Assembly: GCA_950295325.1 (NCBI GenBank)
Contig: OX485809.1
Span: 33,976,001 to 34,040,000, forward strand
Source: Polytrichum commune
Lineage: Eukaryota; Streptophyta; Polytrichopsida; Polytrichales; Polytrichaceae
DNA: 64,000 nucleotides
Reading direction: 5' to 3'
In this document: one piece after another, positions 11,941 through 33,369 of the stretch
Layout of the letters: each line of letters starts with the position of its first letter
How positions within the stretch are numbered: position 1 is the first letter of the stretch
Position numbers and translations under genes: made by a program
The notes under the pieces: model-generated
What the model was told of the DNA's origin: nothing
What the model saw: the letters and a program-made list of their open reading frames with translations, nothing else
The model's database searches: none

Positions 11941-11950
11941 CCTATATAAG
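11941..11950 (+). promoter_or_regulatory. TATA-like box of NME5
   Basis: CCTATATAAG lies 20 bases before the first in-frame ATG (11970) and about 50 before the second (12000). A plant TATA box normally fixes the start about 30 bases downstream, near 11975. That would favour the second ATG as the true initiator. Confidence 0.45.
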
Positions 11951-11969
11951 GAGACAAAAATTTGCCGAG

Positions 11970-14689
11970 ATGGTGAGAGTTACGAGCGCACTGTTTCCGA
12001 TGGATTCGACGCTGTGCATCATCAAGCCGGATGCCATGCGGTTGGGCTACAAGGACACGATCTGTCATATGATTCATATGTTTGGCTTCAATGTGATCGC
12101 CGAAGGCAGGTTCAAGGTACTCTTTCACTTTATCCCTGGATTCTGAATTGCCATTGAATAAGAAAGTGTTCAAGGTGTCATGTGTTCTCGTTCGATTCTG
12201 AAGTGTTTGCTTCTCCTCTTTCATTTGAAGGAACGTTCCTCCACGCATCCAAACAGTTTGCTACTTTCTCCATCGTCAATGTTGTCTCTGTGACTCTCCA
12301 TAGTCTGCAGGAGGATAGGCATTTCACCTTACAATAAGCTTTCGCTCTGTAACTTTTAGTCTTTGAATCGTCTATAACAGCATTTGGAAATAGAAGGGGC
12401 CGTAACCAGCCGTCAATGCAGTGCTCCTATTTCCATCAAGCTTCCCTCTTATCAACCTTTATATATTTCCATTGAAAGGAATCAGTTCAATGTGCATGCA
12501 ACAAACAAGAATATTTGAGCGAGCGATCTGTATAGACCAGATCATTTGACTTTGAAACGTTTCATCAAAGCTTGTGGAAAGTTAATGGAAAATTTCTACA
12601 GAAACTCCAGTAACCTTTGAACTCCCAAGTGTAAACTTACCTCTGAAGTACGTAGCTCTTGAAAGTCTATTAGTAAATCATTCACGAAAAATATTGGAGA
12701 TGCTTCGCTATCAGAAAGTGCTCCCGTGTATTAGGCCTATGATCCTCGGGTCATGTACATCAAACGTATGATTCGAATTATATCCATGTATCTGGCCAGT
12801 GTAAATTCTGTATTGTTCGCTACGTTTAATCTTGACAATTTCTGTTTGAAGGTCAAGCCACCAGATTTTTCACATTGTTGTTTCGAAGACGCCTTCTAAC
12901 TCCCAGCTGGTGTAGTTTGAGAATTTAAGAGCGCAACAAGTAGTACCTGCACATCCATGTCTTCCTCAGTGCGTGTATTGCAATATAATGGAGCAACATT
13001 TTGTTTCAGTTCACAAGGGTGCGAGCGGAGGAATTTTATCGTGCGCATTCCAGAAGGCCATACTTTGAAGCCCTTATCCGATTCATGATAAGGTGACTCT
13101 TTGCGCCTCTATGTGTTTCTTGTATTCATCTCAACGACGTGATGCACTCCTAATTCGTATGCATATCCGAATCTCTGGAACAGGTCAAGGATACGTCACT
13201 TCTATAGGGGACATCGCTTTCTATAAGTGAAAATTGACTCTGCAGATACTTCAGTGCCTCCCTGTGTGATAATTTTGCAATATCCTCAGAATTTTGCGAT
13301 AGGCCTGTATGTAGATATATCAGCTAGAATCTGAAGACTACATGTTGTGCAGAACATTTCCGATTTCTCATCCACTAGCATTGTTGTGGTTGTCACAGCC
13401 GGTCTGTTCATGTGATGGTGCTGGTGAGAGATAACTGCTGTCGAGCGTTTCGGGCGCTGCTAGGTCCCAAGGACTCCCTTCGTGCTCGTAAAGAGGCTCC
13501 TCAAACGTAACAATACACACCTTGTCATTCTTTTATGTCCACTAATTTATTTGAGGTGCATATGTTCCACTTGTCGATGTCTTCCTTAAAATGGAGCCAA
13601 CGAGCAGATTCAAGTCATAAGTGCATCAGAGTCTCATCTCAGTAACCCAGGCATTCCACTACGAATGTCCTTGAAATCTGTTCGGTCTCTTTACTTGATG
13701 TTCTCCATTTGCTAATAGGCTACATATTTGTCCCCCTTTAGCGTAGTCTTGAGAAGTTTAAGTTGACTTGAGTAGGAATATTTTGACTACTTCTGATTGA
13801 TCCCGTTGCCACACTGCAGAATCCGCGCCTTGTATGGTACAGATGGTCGGATGAATGCAGTCCATGGTAGTGACACTGTGAAAGAAGCTGAAGTGGAAAT
13901 CAAGTTCTTTTTTCCAACAGGTAATCTCCTCTTCCGTCACTAAAGTCTCAACGAGGACTTTTAAAGGGGTGACATAGGTTTGCATTTTCCCATAATTTTA
14001 CCATCACGAACATATGCTTTACGAGGAATCTTCTTCCGGCGAATTTGTTTCTGTAGATATCATTGACTCTGGGTAACATTGTGCAGTAATATTGGAACCT
14101 TATCCGACTGCAATTGAGGCGGTTGACTACTTTAAGGTACATGTGCAACCGTTACTGCTCAAAGGCCTGACAGCTCTTGCCAAAACCAAGCCTGCTTTCG
14201 AGACCATAGGTGCATGTGTATCCTCCACACTTCGAAGTCTTCCGTCCAGATTCACAGATGGAAAGTTATATAAAACCTTATAGTTTCTAATCTCCACTAT
14301 TTACCAATAAAATCCTACAAAGTAACTGCGAGTACTGAAATTGCGTGTGCACGACCTACGGAGCAGCTGCATACGCTGTATTTAAAACTTTTAACCTGAG
14401 AAATTCTGTGTGAGTGAGGTTTAGAGAGAAGACGGAGAATCATGACAGAAATTGTGGAGCTCTAGACATTGTCCTTGTGAAAAGCCTTCGAAATGTGTCT
14501 AACTTTTACTGTCTAAATATGTATGCAATAGGGAAACAATCTTGCACTGCAACCTTGACGCATGATTAGAGATGGCTCGCCACTTGGCTACATGATCACA
14601 ATCCAAGGCTGCCACTGATTTGCATCTGTGAGGAAGAGGACGACAAGTCAAAGAAAGAAAAGGCCATTATGGAGTTTCCTTTCTATTGA
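11970..14689 (+). CDS. NME5: NME5/RSP23-type NDK-like flagellar protein with DPY-30 tail
   Basis: Exons by GT/AG and phase: 11970-12116, 13010-13092, 13399-13506, 13820-13920, 14087 to about 14217, and about 14570-14689. The model gives about 229 residues; human NME5 has 212. Visible motifs are CIIKPDAM near residue 17 (NDK strand 1), RALLGPKDSL, IRALYGTDGRMNAVHGSD with the catalytic-type His near 128, then EPYPTAIEAVDYFKVHVQP, which matches the NME5-specific linker. A DPY-30 motif (WLATWLHDHNP) begins near residue 192. The tail ends acidic then basic. Known role of the family: axonemal protein (Chlamydomonas RSP23, radial spoke), usually with little or no NDP kinase activity. Here it implies motile sperm. 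Start: ATG 11970, or ATG 12000 (favoured by the TATA position). The exon 5 donor is uncertain: the better-looking site after 14209 breaks frame, whereas GT at 14218 keeps it. Confidence 0.88.
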
Positions 14690-16364
14690 TCGGATCGGCA
14701 TCAATTTTGTAGATATGAGGTTAAGTGATTACCGCAAGGAAATCACAGTCCAACTTTTTTGGGCGAGCAGGTTCAATAGAAGCTTACAGTTGGTAACCAA
14801 GAGTGGTTGGTCTTGACAATATGAACATTAGAATCAATTTGGTTTGTTCGGTACCATGTCCAGGTGCTGCGAATGCTGCCATCAGGTAAGGTCTAGCTCG
14901 TGGACTACTCATTTGGTATGTTGTGTGGCACTTGCGATTAATCCGAGTTGTTTCTTGTGGAGGAAGGATCGATGCTGTAATGGCAACCACGCAAATGACT
15001 AACATCGTAATTCAGAGTTGCATGATCTCTACCATATTACATCTAATCAATGTATGAATTCAGCAGGTCAACCAGACTGATGGATAACAGGTCCCACTTC
15101 AACAGGTAAATCTAAACAAGCTCGGAAAAGTGAACTACGCCGTCTATGGTACTTAACGTCACTTACTATTCGGAATTACATTGTGCTATATCTTTTACTG
15201 TAAACCTCATTTCTTACCAACGAAAGTCAAATAGGTTGATTGGACACCATAAAAAACATCAATATCTTTATCTGGTAAAATTTTACATTAATAATAAACT
15301 GTAATGGCAATGCGTAACTCCGAATTGTAAGGGACACTAAATACCATGTCGGATCAGGTACGATCAAAGGTAGGTTAAGTTAACGACTACATCGCTCTCC
15401 TTGATTGGGAAGCGTATGAAAGGTCATTAATTAGGCCTTGTTTAGGGTTCTTTGGGTTGTGTCACTCTCTCACCCTGTAGGTAGACCGACATAAGCAGTT
15501 TGAAGGTCCACAAAGACAAAGGAATCGCTCATACGAAGACGAGATGGGAGTAATGAGGTACAACTACATCATGCCCCCGACCTTCGCAATCTTGTATTGA
15601 ATGCGATTATAATTGCGAACATCAATGGCAATGAAAATTCTAATTTAGCACGCAAAATCACTGCTAGCCGTAGACTAGGTGAGGTCAGATCAATTACACG
15701 ACAATGTCATACATTTCAGATGCGAAGTGCAAGACGAGACAGAAAAATTGTTTAATTCTAATAATAAGTGAAATGTCACCATATTTCGTAATGTTACTCC
15801 TCACTTTAACTCGTCGTGTGGCAACTGCACCACGCTGACGTTCATATGCACACAGAGAAGTACCAAGATAGCACGTTTTCCATTGAATAGTGCGACTGTA
15901 ATTTATGAGTCACCGACCCACCTCAGTCATCTCGGGGCGTTATTCAACACACATGCAGAGAGACGATTATACTAGGAATGTCCTGTTTAAAAAATATAAC
16001 CTGAACCAGCCATAGTGCACTTTCTATGCAGGTTGGCTGCGACGAGGCTTGGGAGATCACGACTCGCGAGAATCACCTCCGTGGCTCAGAGTTGCCTCTG
16101 CTCGACGTCTTCAATAGTGCCAAGCATGGCACCTCAGCGCGAGTTGAATTCGCAGGATGAGACGATGACTTGATTGAGTCATCGTCAACATCCTGTAAAA
16201 TTTCGATCCACAAATTCGTGGAGTAATAAATGCATGCTTTTTACAAAAGATAAATGCGGGTTCAGAGTTCGATGCAGCACCCGAAATCTCCTTTTTTTTG
16301 TACGTATGGAGAAAGAGAGTGAGGGAGAGAGAAAGAGAGTGAAAGAGGCTCCCTTCGGATGATT
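14690..16364. other. Convergent spacer between NME5 and the kinesin
   Basis: It lies between two genes that point at each other. It should contain both 3' UTRs. No further gene, RNA or clear repeat was seen. A long A/G-rich run with GAGAGAGAAAGAG lies at about 16310-16345, just past the kinesin stop codon. Confidence 0.35.
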
Positions 16365-25890
<9,526 letters not shown>

Positions 25891-26880
25891 TTTTCCAGGA
25901 GGCTACGGGGCTCAATGTAGATCTTCACACTGTTGCACTCAAAATTAAGAAATTAGGTCCAACGTCAAAGACGATAGTAAGCATCGAATGATATCAAGTT
26001 CGAAATTTAATGACGTGTTCAATATTAACAATGCCCGTCGACTTGATATGACGCACATGGTAGCGTTAGCGGCCTCATTGCATCAGAAGCACTCAACATA
26101 CAATAGCTTCTCGATAGAACTTCTATGGAGAATTTGAATGCAGTATCCAGAAGCAAATTGTCGATGTTGAAGTCATTCCTGCTGTTCTTTTGCAGCAGCG
26201 AGCTGGCATTCGAGTAGAACATAGCAATTGGACTTAGATAACAGCGATTGATATAGAGCTTGTGAAAGTCTTACGTCAACTGAAATTGCGATCCCGATGT
26301 CTCATCTTGTACTGATGTTGACCAAGTTCCTAGTCCCTGTCATTTTCTCCCTCCCAGATCGCATTATCTTGAGAAATCAGCTCCACGTTTCGGAGCAGCC
26401 ACGTCCAGACTCTTGGTTACACTCACAAAATGGAGAAGATCTATGGCTGGACTACAGACATGATTCTGCCTACATTGTTCCCCGGCCAATTGAACCGTCA
26501 CAAACGGCTTCCTACCTCGGAGAATCGCCCCTAAACGTCACATCCGCGCACCGCATCCTGGAGACACGCACATTGCATAAATTGAAAAAAAAACACGACT
26601 TCGCAGTTCAACATTGAACACTCTGTTCCAGAGTCCAACTCTCTTTCAACTGCCTCCAACTCGACAGACGAACAATGCATCGCTACTTATGGAATAAGCA
26701 ACGAACTGGGATGCAGTGATGCACCAGAACGAAAGCAGATCTATTCCACTCAAAATACACAAGGACGAGCAATGTGAACACATTTGATTATCTCAATCAA
26801 ATGCAATCTCCCATCAACTGATCTCAAACAGAGTTCTCTAAATCGACCATTGCTACGGATGATAGACGTGAAGGAGATCC
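25891..26880 (-). promoter_or_regulatory. Upstream region of the kinesin
   Basis: This holds the 5' UTR and probably the promoter of the minus-strand kinesin. No other gene is supported. The + frame at 26297-26617 looks like chance. A pair of related blocks (TAAATCGACCATTGCTAC near 26840 and CCAAATCGACCATTACTAC near 27005) links it to the tandem array upstream. Confidence 0.35.
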
Positions 26881-26883
26881 GGT

Positions 26884-27560
26884 TCAAGAATGCACGCCGA
26901 GAAGGAATGCTAAAGAATTAAGCTCGCTCGCATCCGGGGAGCTAAAGCGCATGTTCCGAGCACAGCTGCTGAGTCTTGGCGTGTCTCTAATCAAATCCAG
27001 TACTCCAAATCGACCATTACTACAAACAATGCAACGGGAGGAGAAGAGGACAACAAGCTTTAATTGTTCCAAGAAATTATACCAGGACATGCGGCTAAGA
27101 TATTCGGCTCATTCGCATCCGAAAGATAGCGAATGAGCCGGATGCGCCAAAATACAAGGCCCCGCTCCTCCTGCTGTTGCGCCACTGCTGCAATGCAACC
27201 TTGATCTATCCTAAGTTGCGATGTCCGACCTGCAATGTGAAGAGCTGAAAACCTCGGCTCATTCGCATCCAAAAGAAACAGTGAATGAGCCGGATGGGCA
27301 GAACACAAGCTGCTGCCGTTGTTGTAGCTTGACTCTACACAATGCGCCACTTCTGCAATGCAACCTTGATCTATCCTACGTTACGAAGGCCAGGCTGCAA
27401 TGTGGAGAGCTCTAAAATTCGGCTCATTCGCATCTGAAAGAAAGAGCGAATGAGCCGGATGCGCCGAACACACGGTCCCACTGCTCCTACCGCTCGACTC
27501 TAATTAATGCGCTACTGTCGCAACGTGACCTCGAACTCCGACCCTAGGGCGGCCTGCAAT
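26884..27560. repeat. Tandem array, about 160-bp units each with a 12-bp hairpin
   Basis: Three clear units each contain CGGCTCATTCGC, a short loop of 13-14 bases, and GCGAATGAGCCG (one G-to-T change in unit 2). They start at about 27102, 27253 and 27419. Between hairpins the units share ATGCAACCTTGATCTATCCTA, a GCGCCACT(G/T)CTG block and CTGCAATGTG. A decayed unit may precede them (GCTCGCTCGCATCCGGGGAGC near 26920). The period is about 150-165 bp. The array lies 1-1.7 kb upstream of the kinesin start. Confidence 0.75.
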
Positions 27561-28448
27561 GGGGATTACTACAATGTAGAGCGCAATTGTGGCTGCAGGG
27601 GCACGGTTTTGCCGTAGCTTCGTCGTCGTGTTTCGCGGGCACATTCACTCCATCTCCCTCCCATTCACAAGCAGCCGAGGCCTCCGAGAACTGCTGCTCA
27701 GCCTCTTCTCCGGAGATGTGGGCCACGGTATGCACAACTGTTCCATACCCTTCCATACCCTTCCACACCCACACGTACCCATCTATATCCATATATATCC
27801 ATACATGACAATGTATGCATGCCCATACATTATCATGCATGGCCCCCCATCGGCCATTTGAATTACCATAACGGCTCCAAGCTCCCTCCAGCCAGTATGG
27901 GCGTGGACGTTGGAAAAGAAAAAGAAATGGATGGGTCGGTTTCTTTACATGGCACGCCCTTTTCTATTTCTTTTCACCTGTGACGCAGCACCAGCTGGAG
28001 GGGCTAAAAGAAGAGGCAAGGGTGGGCACTAAATCACTAATGCCACTCTTGGTGAGCCTCCTCATGTTCTTTTCATGAACTTATCATTCTCCGATTAGAA
28101 TCTTGAGTCTTGTATATTTGCCTCATGGAATGAATGAAATTTATTGCACGGATGGAACCTCTACGTCTCATCATTGTGCGGTTTGCCCCCTAAACAAATA
28201 AAAGAAACGCATTGTTTTTTTAATTGTTTACATCAATGTTTTTCTTTAGCTTGATCATGGCTTACCAAACTTTGAGGTTGGGTTACTTCTTTCCTTTCGA
28301 AAGGAGGGCTCCATTGAGTAACATGTGTAGCAAAGGAAGACGACCGCTTTATGGTGGGTCCACATGAGTTTCTTTGTTGTCTGTTGAGTATTAGGTATGT
28401 GAGATAATTCATGGCTAGTTGTTATATTTGTTTCATTCATTCTATTTT
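27561..28448. other. Spacer with pyrimidine-rich minisatellite
   Basis: Repeated CCATACCCTT and CCATATA-type words run from about 27740 to 27830. They are read in both directions as low-complexity open frames that I do not believe. Otherwise nothing is recognised. Confidence 0.35.
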
Positions 28449-28765
28449 TCACTTGGGGGCAATTTGAGGTGTCCTAAGGTTTAAATTGAGTGTTTGTGGA
28501 TGGTGCTTGACACCCACAGTGATAGTGATGAGGAGGTTTACTTCCCAAACCTTTGTTCTTAGTATTTGGATGAATGGGTCATATTTTATGGCTAATTGTT
28601 GAGTTTTCTTCCCTAGAGGCAGTGGTAGGAAATACATCGTGACAATAGGTGAATCTTATGTAATGTTTGGTGTTTGATGGGTTCAAGGTGAGTGGGGAAT
28701 GGCTATCGTTAAAGTCACCAAGTACACGTAGGATGTTTGGGCTTAGTACGGCCATGCACATGCAC
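28449..28765 (-). mobile_element. LINE 3'-end fragment (copy 3), frameshifted
   Basis: The minus strand encodes IRFTYCHDVFPTTAS in one frame, then KYDPFIQILRTKVWE and LLITITVGVK in another. The order and residues match the FTYCxDRF-KYxPLI-LITITxGV segment of the fragment at 6.7 kb and the larger element at 48.1 kb. One frameshift separates the two blocks. It is 5'-truncated and inactive. Confidence 0.65.
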
Positions 28766-29170
28766 GGCGTGAGTGTGCACGTGCATTTTTAGTATCCATT
28801 TGAGGATTGTTATATTTTGGGGCCTGGAGTTTCGGTTTCCCACATCGACGAGGGCATAGTATCATGCGTGTTTATACAATTGGAGTGTGTGTGCACTATC
28901 TGGCGTTGTTGTGGTAGGCTCTTTGGAGTTCTTTAATGTGTTGGTTCAAGCACGTGGACAGTAGGTCTGGCCCAATATTTATTTTGTTGTTTGAGCATAA
29001 TGTGCAATGTGGGTTTGGGTGTGTGATTGGCCAAATATATTGTTTTCTTAATCATATTCTACATGTATTGGGCATAGCAAGATTTATAAAGTTTGCGTCA
29101 TTTGTGTGTTTGAGATGTCAAGGCTTTCCAAAAGTGATTAGGGAGATTATGGTTGATTGGGTTGTTGGAT
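28760..29170. repeat. Dispersed repeat, related copy at about 53.82-54.12 kb
   Basis: GCATAATGTGCAAT followed by GTTTGGGTGTG and ATTGGCCA, then TTTGTGTCATTTGTG-like and GGCTTTC-AGAAGTG-like words, occur in the same order here and at 53950-54090. Both copies are preceded by a CATGCACATGCACG-type palindromic word. No coding frame is shared. Confidence 0.5.
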
Positions 29171-30534
29171 ACCCATTTATCCACATACATTAATTTGGTT
29201 TGGGCTAGTGCTAGTTTTTTATGCTATACACGTATAATATGTTCAAGCTTTTTGTTGGAGCATTTCTTATGTTCAGAAGATAGCAAGATGTGGTTTGGTG
29301 AGTTTCTCCATGTCCGTGAAGTAAGTTTTGTTTTATTTGAATGTCCTTGCTGGTGGTGTTTACAATGTATCTCGTATTTCCTTGCAAGCATGAACATGCT
29401 TCCGGCAATTGGTGATCTAGAGCATGCTTTGCTTCGTAGTTGTAGTAGGTGGTGGGATCCTCTTATTTAGTGGTTGTATGTTTGGCAAAACCTTAGTAAA
29501 TTAATCCGAGTCAATCTTGGTTGTCAAGAGCATGTTTTACTTCCTATACATGTGCAATTCACGTAATTTGGTAGTATGGAGGTGGTGTTGATACCATAAT
29601 TCCGAGGGGTGCACCTTTCATAGAAACCAATAATCATGTGCTTTCACAACATATTCTTAAAAAACCCCATGTACAAGTTGTGTTTTGTAAAATTAAGCAA
29701 TACAATTATGATTTCAATGATAGTACAAGTGATAACATGTATACATTGAAACATTTACATTCATATGTAGTTATTAACATAAGTATACAAAGACACTATT
29801 GAATAACAATCAACTCCTATCATATGTGTATTGCAAAAACCATAGCATTCACCAATAAAGTCATTACATACTTTTCATCCCCTTGGATGTAACTCATAAC
29901 CATCTTAATTTGCAATATGTGTCATAGAAGCTTATGCAATTATTGTTTCTAAGTATATCATCAAGTGATTATTATGATTGTACATCCACTTGTTGTTCGT
30001 TCTTTTTTGGTACCAACCTAAGCCAATATCCATGTTTGATGGATGGTCCATCAAGTCAATTGGATCCCTATACTCCACCTAAGAATTACCAAACTTTCTA
30101 CACACCCTATAAACCATGTCAACAAACTGAACCTTAAAGAGCTTTTTTTTGGGTCTACCATCATAAGCACACTTTGCAACTTGACATCTTCATGTAGATC
30201 ATCTTCAATTTATGACTATACCCCTTCAATCTATGTGACATTATCCTTGCATGTATGCATGCTAATACCTAAACCCTAATATTGGCTTATCCATACATGC
30301 ATGATGCCTAGTAAGAGAAGGAAATTATTCATCCTAGTTTCACTCACTATAAGAAGATTATGCCCATACGTCTAGTAACATACAAGTTCAAATGTTGTAT
30401 ATTCTTAAAGGACCTCCATACATGTACATGACTGTGAGTAATAATTTGTGTAATATATGTGTACATAGTACGACAAAGTTCAAATTATTACCCCTTTCAT
30501 GCACTTACATATAATCATACATGTTTAGTGCACA
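29171..30534. other. AT-rich spacer
   Basis: Nothing is recognised apart from chance open frames at 29153-29470 and 29934-30279. Confidence 0.3.
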
Positions 30535-30557
30535 CCCCCCCCCCCCCCGGGGGGGAG
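30534..30557. repeat. Poly-C/poly-G switch
   Basis: A run of about 16 C is followed directly by 7 G. Both strands therefore carry a long G tract. Length is prone to sequencing and replication slippage. Confidence 0.8.
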
Positions 30558-30869
30558 ATAGATGGGTGAAAATGTTTGTTGTGCTTTTGGGGATGTTACA
30601 TCTTTAATAGTTCGTTGAGGACTTTGTATGTTGTATGGTTTAGAGAGAAGTAGAGGTTTGCCTCAATATATTTTGGAGCCATCTTTGATACCAACAACTT
30701 GTCAAATGAAGCCTTTTTAGAGACACTACGTAGTTCTATCTCTTTTTCTACAATGGTAGACTAAGTTGTGACTCGCAAGTATGGGAATTCATAACATTAT
30801 TGAATGGTCACTGCAAGTTGGGTGGGGCCGGAAATAAGTAAAATAGTATTATGAAATATACCTTGGTTC

Positions 30870-31160
30870 TTCTCCATTACCAACTAAAAGTAAGTTGGGA
30901 TGACAATACTTATAAAATGCCCACCTAATGAAACAATGTCATAAATGATTGAAATTTGGATGAAAAGCACTTCGTAAGTGAAAGTAATTGCAACATTGTC
31001 AATCTATAATGCCCAAAATTATCTAGAGGGATCGACAAATAATCTTAGGTTTAAATTCAGTGTTAGTGATACTACACAGACAGTTTACACTTAGTATTGA
31101 GCAAGACAAGTAGAAATGGTGACACTAAAAACATTATTTAGTGTGACTCGTGATCTTTAA
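30870..31160 (+). repeat. Dispersed repeat; inverted copy at about 35.45-35.77 kb
   Basis: Shared landmarks in order are TTGGGATGACAATACTT, ATTGAAATTTGGATGAAAA, GTAAGTGAAAGTAATTGCAAC, TGATACTACAC and AATGGTGACACTAAA. The reverse complement of 35450-35770 carries the same words (for example GAAGTTTGGATGAAAAATCA and TTGGTGACACTAAATA). Noncoding. The two copies face each other with about 4.3 kb between them. Confidence 0.65.
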
Positions 31161-31378
31161 AGCTAAATTTAATATCAATGTAAGTTGAAACATTAATCCA
31201 TGGGCTACATATCATTTCAAGGTTTTTTTTTTTAATGTTGAATGAATAAGAGGTATATTCTTACAACGAACGGGGGGAACCAACTGTTAGTTACAAATGA
31301 ACCGGTTGAAGTTTGAGACTTTAAATAAATTACCGATCATTTAGAAGAATCTATGAAATATACCTCAAATTCATGAAG

Positions 31379-31380
31379 AA

Positions 31381-31415
<35 letters not shown>

Positions 31416-31417
31416 GG
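31379..31417. repeat. (TC)n(TA)n microsatellite
   Basis: About ten TC units are followed by about nine TA units. Confidence 0.9.
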
Positions 31418-31689
31418 GGGCAATGCTCTTACCTTTTGGAGCTTCTCTTTGCTCTTGTGACGGTGGTGTGACTCGTGATGCTTACAACATTGCCTCTTGA
31501 GTGGTAAGCTTAATGGATATAAAGCGTGAGCAATTTCAGATAAGGATGACAGCTTCCTTGTGTCAAGGTCTCGAGTGCACTCATGCGTCCCACATTCCAA
31601 ATTGCTAGGAAAGATTTTGGAAATTAAAGCACTGCCCACCCACACGATACCGTAATAAAGTACTCTCTGGCTCAACATAGAATACTATT

Positions 31690-32200
31690 TTTGTAATCAT
31701 GTTTGCCATGTGTCGTATCCTCATTGGTCAAGAGCTGTTTAATCCAACTTGGAAATGAGTGTTTGACACACAAAAGTGTTGAATCATACGACACTCTATG
31801 GTATGTACCCTCCAACTTCATTTTCACTCGTAATTGGTGTATCATACTCATATTTGTTTATTTCTTGCATTCAAATGATCTTAAATCAACTCAGACATGC
31901 CTAATTCGGTTATCAATCTTAATCTTACGCCTATGTTTGAGTGGTGTGTAGTCAGACGAAGTTCATAGAACGTATACCAAAAAGATGCATGTTAAGAAGA
32001 GACTAGACTACGTGCTCAAAAACTGATGATGTTATAGGTTCCATAGTCAACGTGATTTGGGGGAGGGGGTGGCTATATGATCATTTAATATGCATAAGTT
32101 TCTTCAATTTGAGAATGAAAAAAATACTTGTATGAGCTCCATAAACTACGAGGAGTGTGTTTCATATCCTAGGAGTGGTGGGCTAGTTGGGAAAAGGAAC
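31690..32200 (+). repeat. Diverged dispersed repeat; relative at 57.54-57.86 kb
   Basis: Shared blocks include TTTGAGTGGT, a GTTCxAxAxTCAACxTxATTTGGGG block, TAxGATxTTCATACGAGCTCC/ACTTGTATGAGCTCC and TTTCATxTCCTAG. It is strongly diverged and noncoding. It abuts a possible SINE A-box-like GGTGGGCTAGTTGGGA at 32176, which resembles ATGGCTTAGTTGGCA at 58431. Confidence 0.4.
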
Positions 32201-32639
32201 CATTTTAGACCCATCTAACCTTACAACAAGGACACCAAACCCCATTAATAAAGTTGTGCTCAAAGGTCAAGGATGAGCCAGAGACCATTTACCAAAGGAT
32301 CGAGATCACAGTAACTTATCCCGTATTCTTTGCTTTGGCACTTTCGGGTGTTGAAATGCTATTTCCAAGTGGGACTTTGCAATGTCCCCACTATTTCTCG
32401 TAATGAGATGTGGCAATTTTATATAAGATAAATAGTTAGATTATGTTTATATTAGCAACATGCTTGTTGCACATGCAACAACGACAACAAACCAACCGAT
32501 TGTGTGGTCGGGCTTGGATTTGTGAGGGAGATTGGAAGCTCGTGTTGGATTTCTTGCAAGATTTGCATGCAATGGTGAAGCAAAACAAAGGAGGATGGTC
32601 GAAAAGATGGTTGCAAAATGGTCATCATAATAGAGTTAT

Positions 32640-33065
32640 TTGTAAAGTAAAGGAGATGAAGCCACGTTGGGTTTAGTCCCAAACCTCAAGTTTATGAGAA
32701 CGAACACAAAAGTCACCCAAGTTTTTTTAAGGCTTAAATTACCCTACACAAAGAATTGGTGTTAGACTATTAAAATCCAACGTTCTAGCTTGTCCTATTA
32801 TAGTGGGTGGGCCAAGCTAGCCTTACACATACTAATCCAAGATTTAAGACATCGGATTTTATTCATATATCCTATTTGAGATCCTAAGAATCTCTCAAAG
32901 TTTGAGAGGTGAAAAGAGAAGGTCCCAAAAGTTTCACCCAACTTTCAAAAGAGGCTCCAATACATGACAAGCAAACGAGCTTTTACATAGAAAGTTTCTC
33001 AAAGAAGGATCAAACCCATGGTCTCGTCCATCTTTGAGGGACTGTACAAATAACTCTATTATCTG
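32640..33065 (+). repeat. Dispersed repeat of about 400 bp; inverted copy at 40.71-41.12 kb
   Basis: In order: GTAAAG..ATG, GTTTAGTCCCAAACCTCAAG, GTCACCCAAGTTT, TTCTAGCTTGTCCTA, CTCAAAGTTTGAGAGGTGAA, GGTCCCAAAAGTTTC, CTTTCAAAAGAGGCTCC and GAAGGATCAAACCCAT. The reverse complement of 40710-41115 shows all of these with point changes. The GGTTTGATCCTT end resembles a pol III B-box on the minus strand, so a SINE-like origin is possible. Confidence 0.7.
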
Positions 33066-33369
33066 ACACTATTCTTGGATGAAAATGTGGCCATCAACTT
33101 CACAACGTGTAATTAATAGCATAGATTAACATCAATATATATTCTTCGTTTCTAATTCAAATCTCAAAGACTATAATATCAACTTTAATCCCTGAATGTC
33201 CAAGACCATAGTTGGATCCCTCAGTGCACAAAAACATGTATTTGAACTACACATGGTTGTTTCCACATTTAGCTAATTATGTCAATAACAACCCTACATG
33301 TGTTGCAGTTCACTTATAATTGTGTATATAAGGTCTTGCACTAATTTGCATTGGACCTCAAAGCACTTA

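Noticed and set aside
14628-14816. Separate small gene beginning at 14628
   Set aside because: It overlaps the DPY-30 exon of NME5 in another frame and has no motif.
27544-27861. Overlapping + and - open frames with CxH-rich or Tyr-rich content
   Set aside because: Low-complexity CCATACCC/CCATATA repeat translated in several frames.
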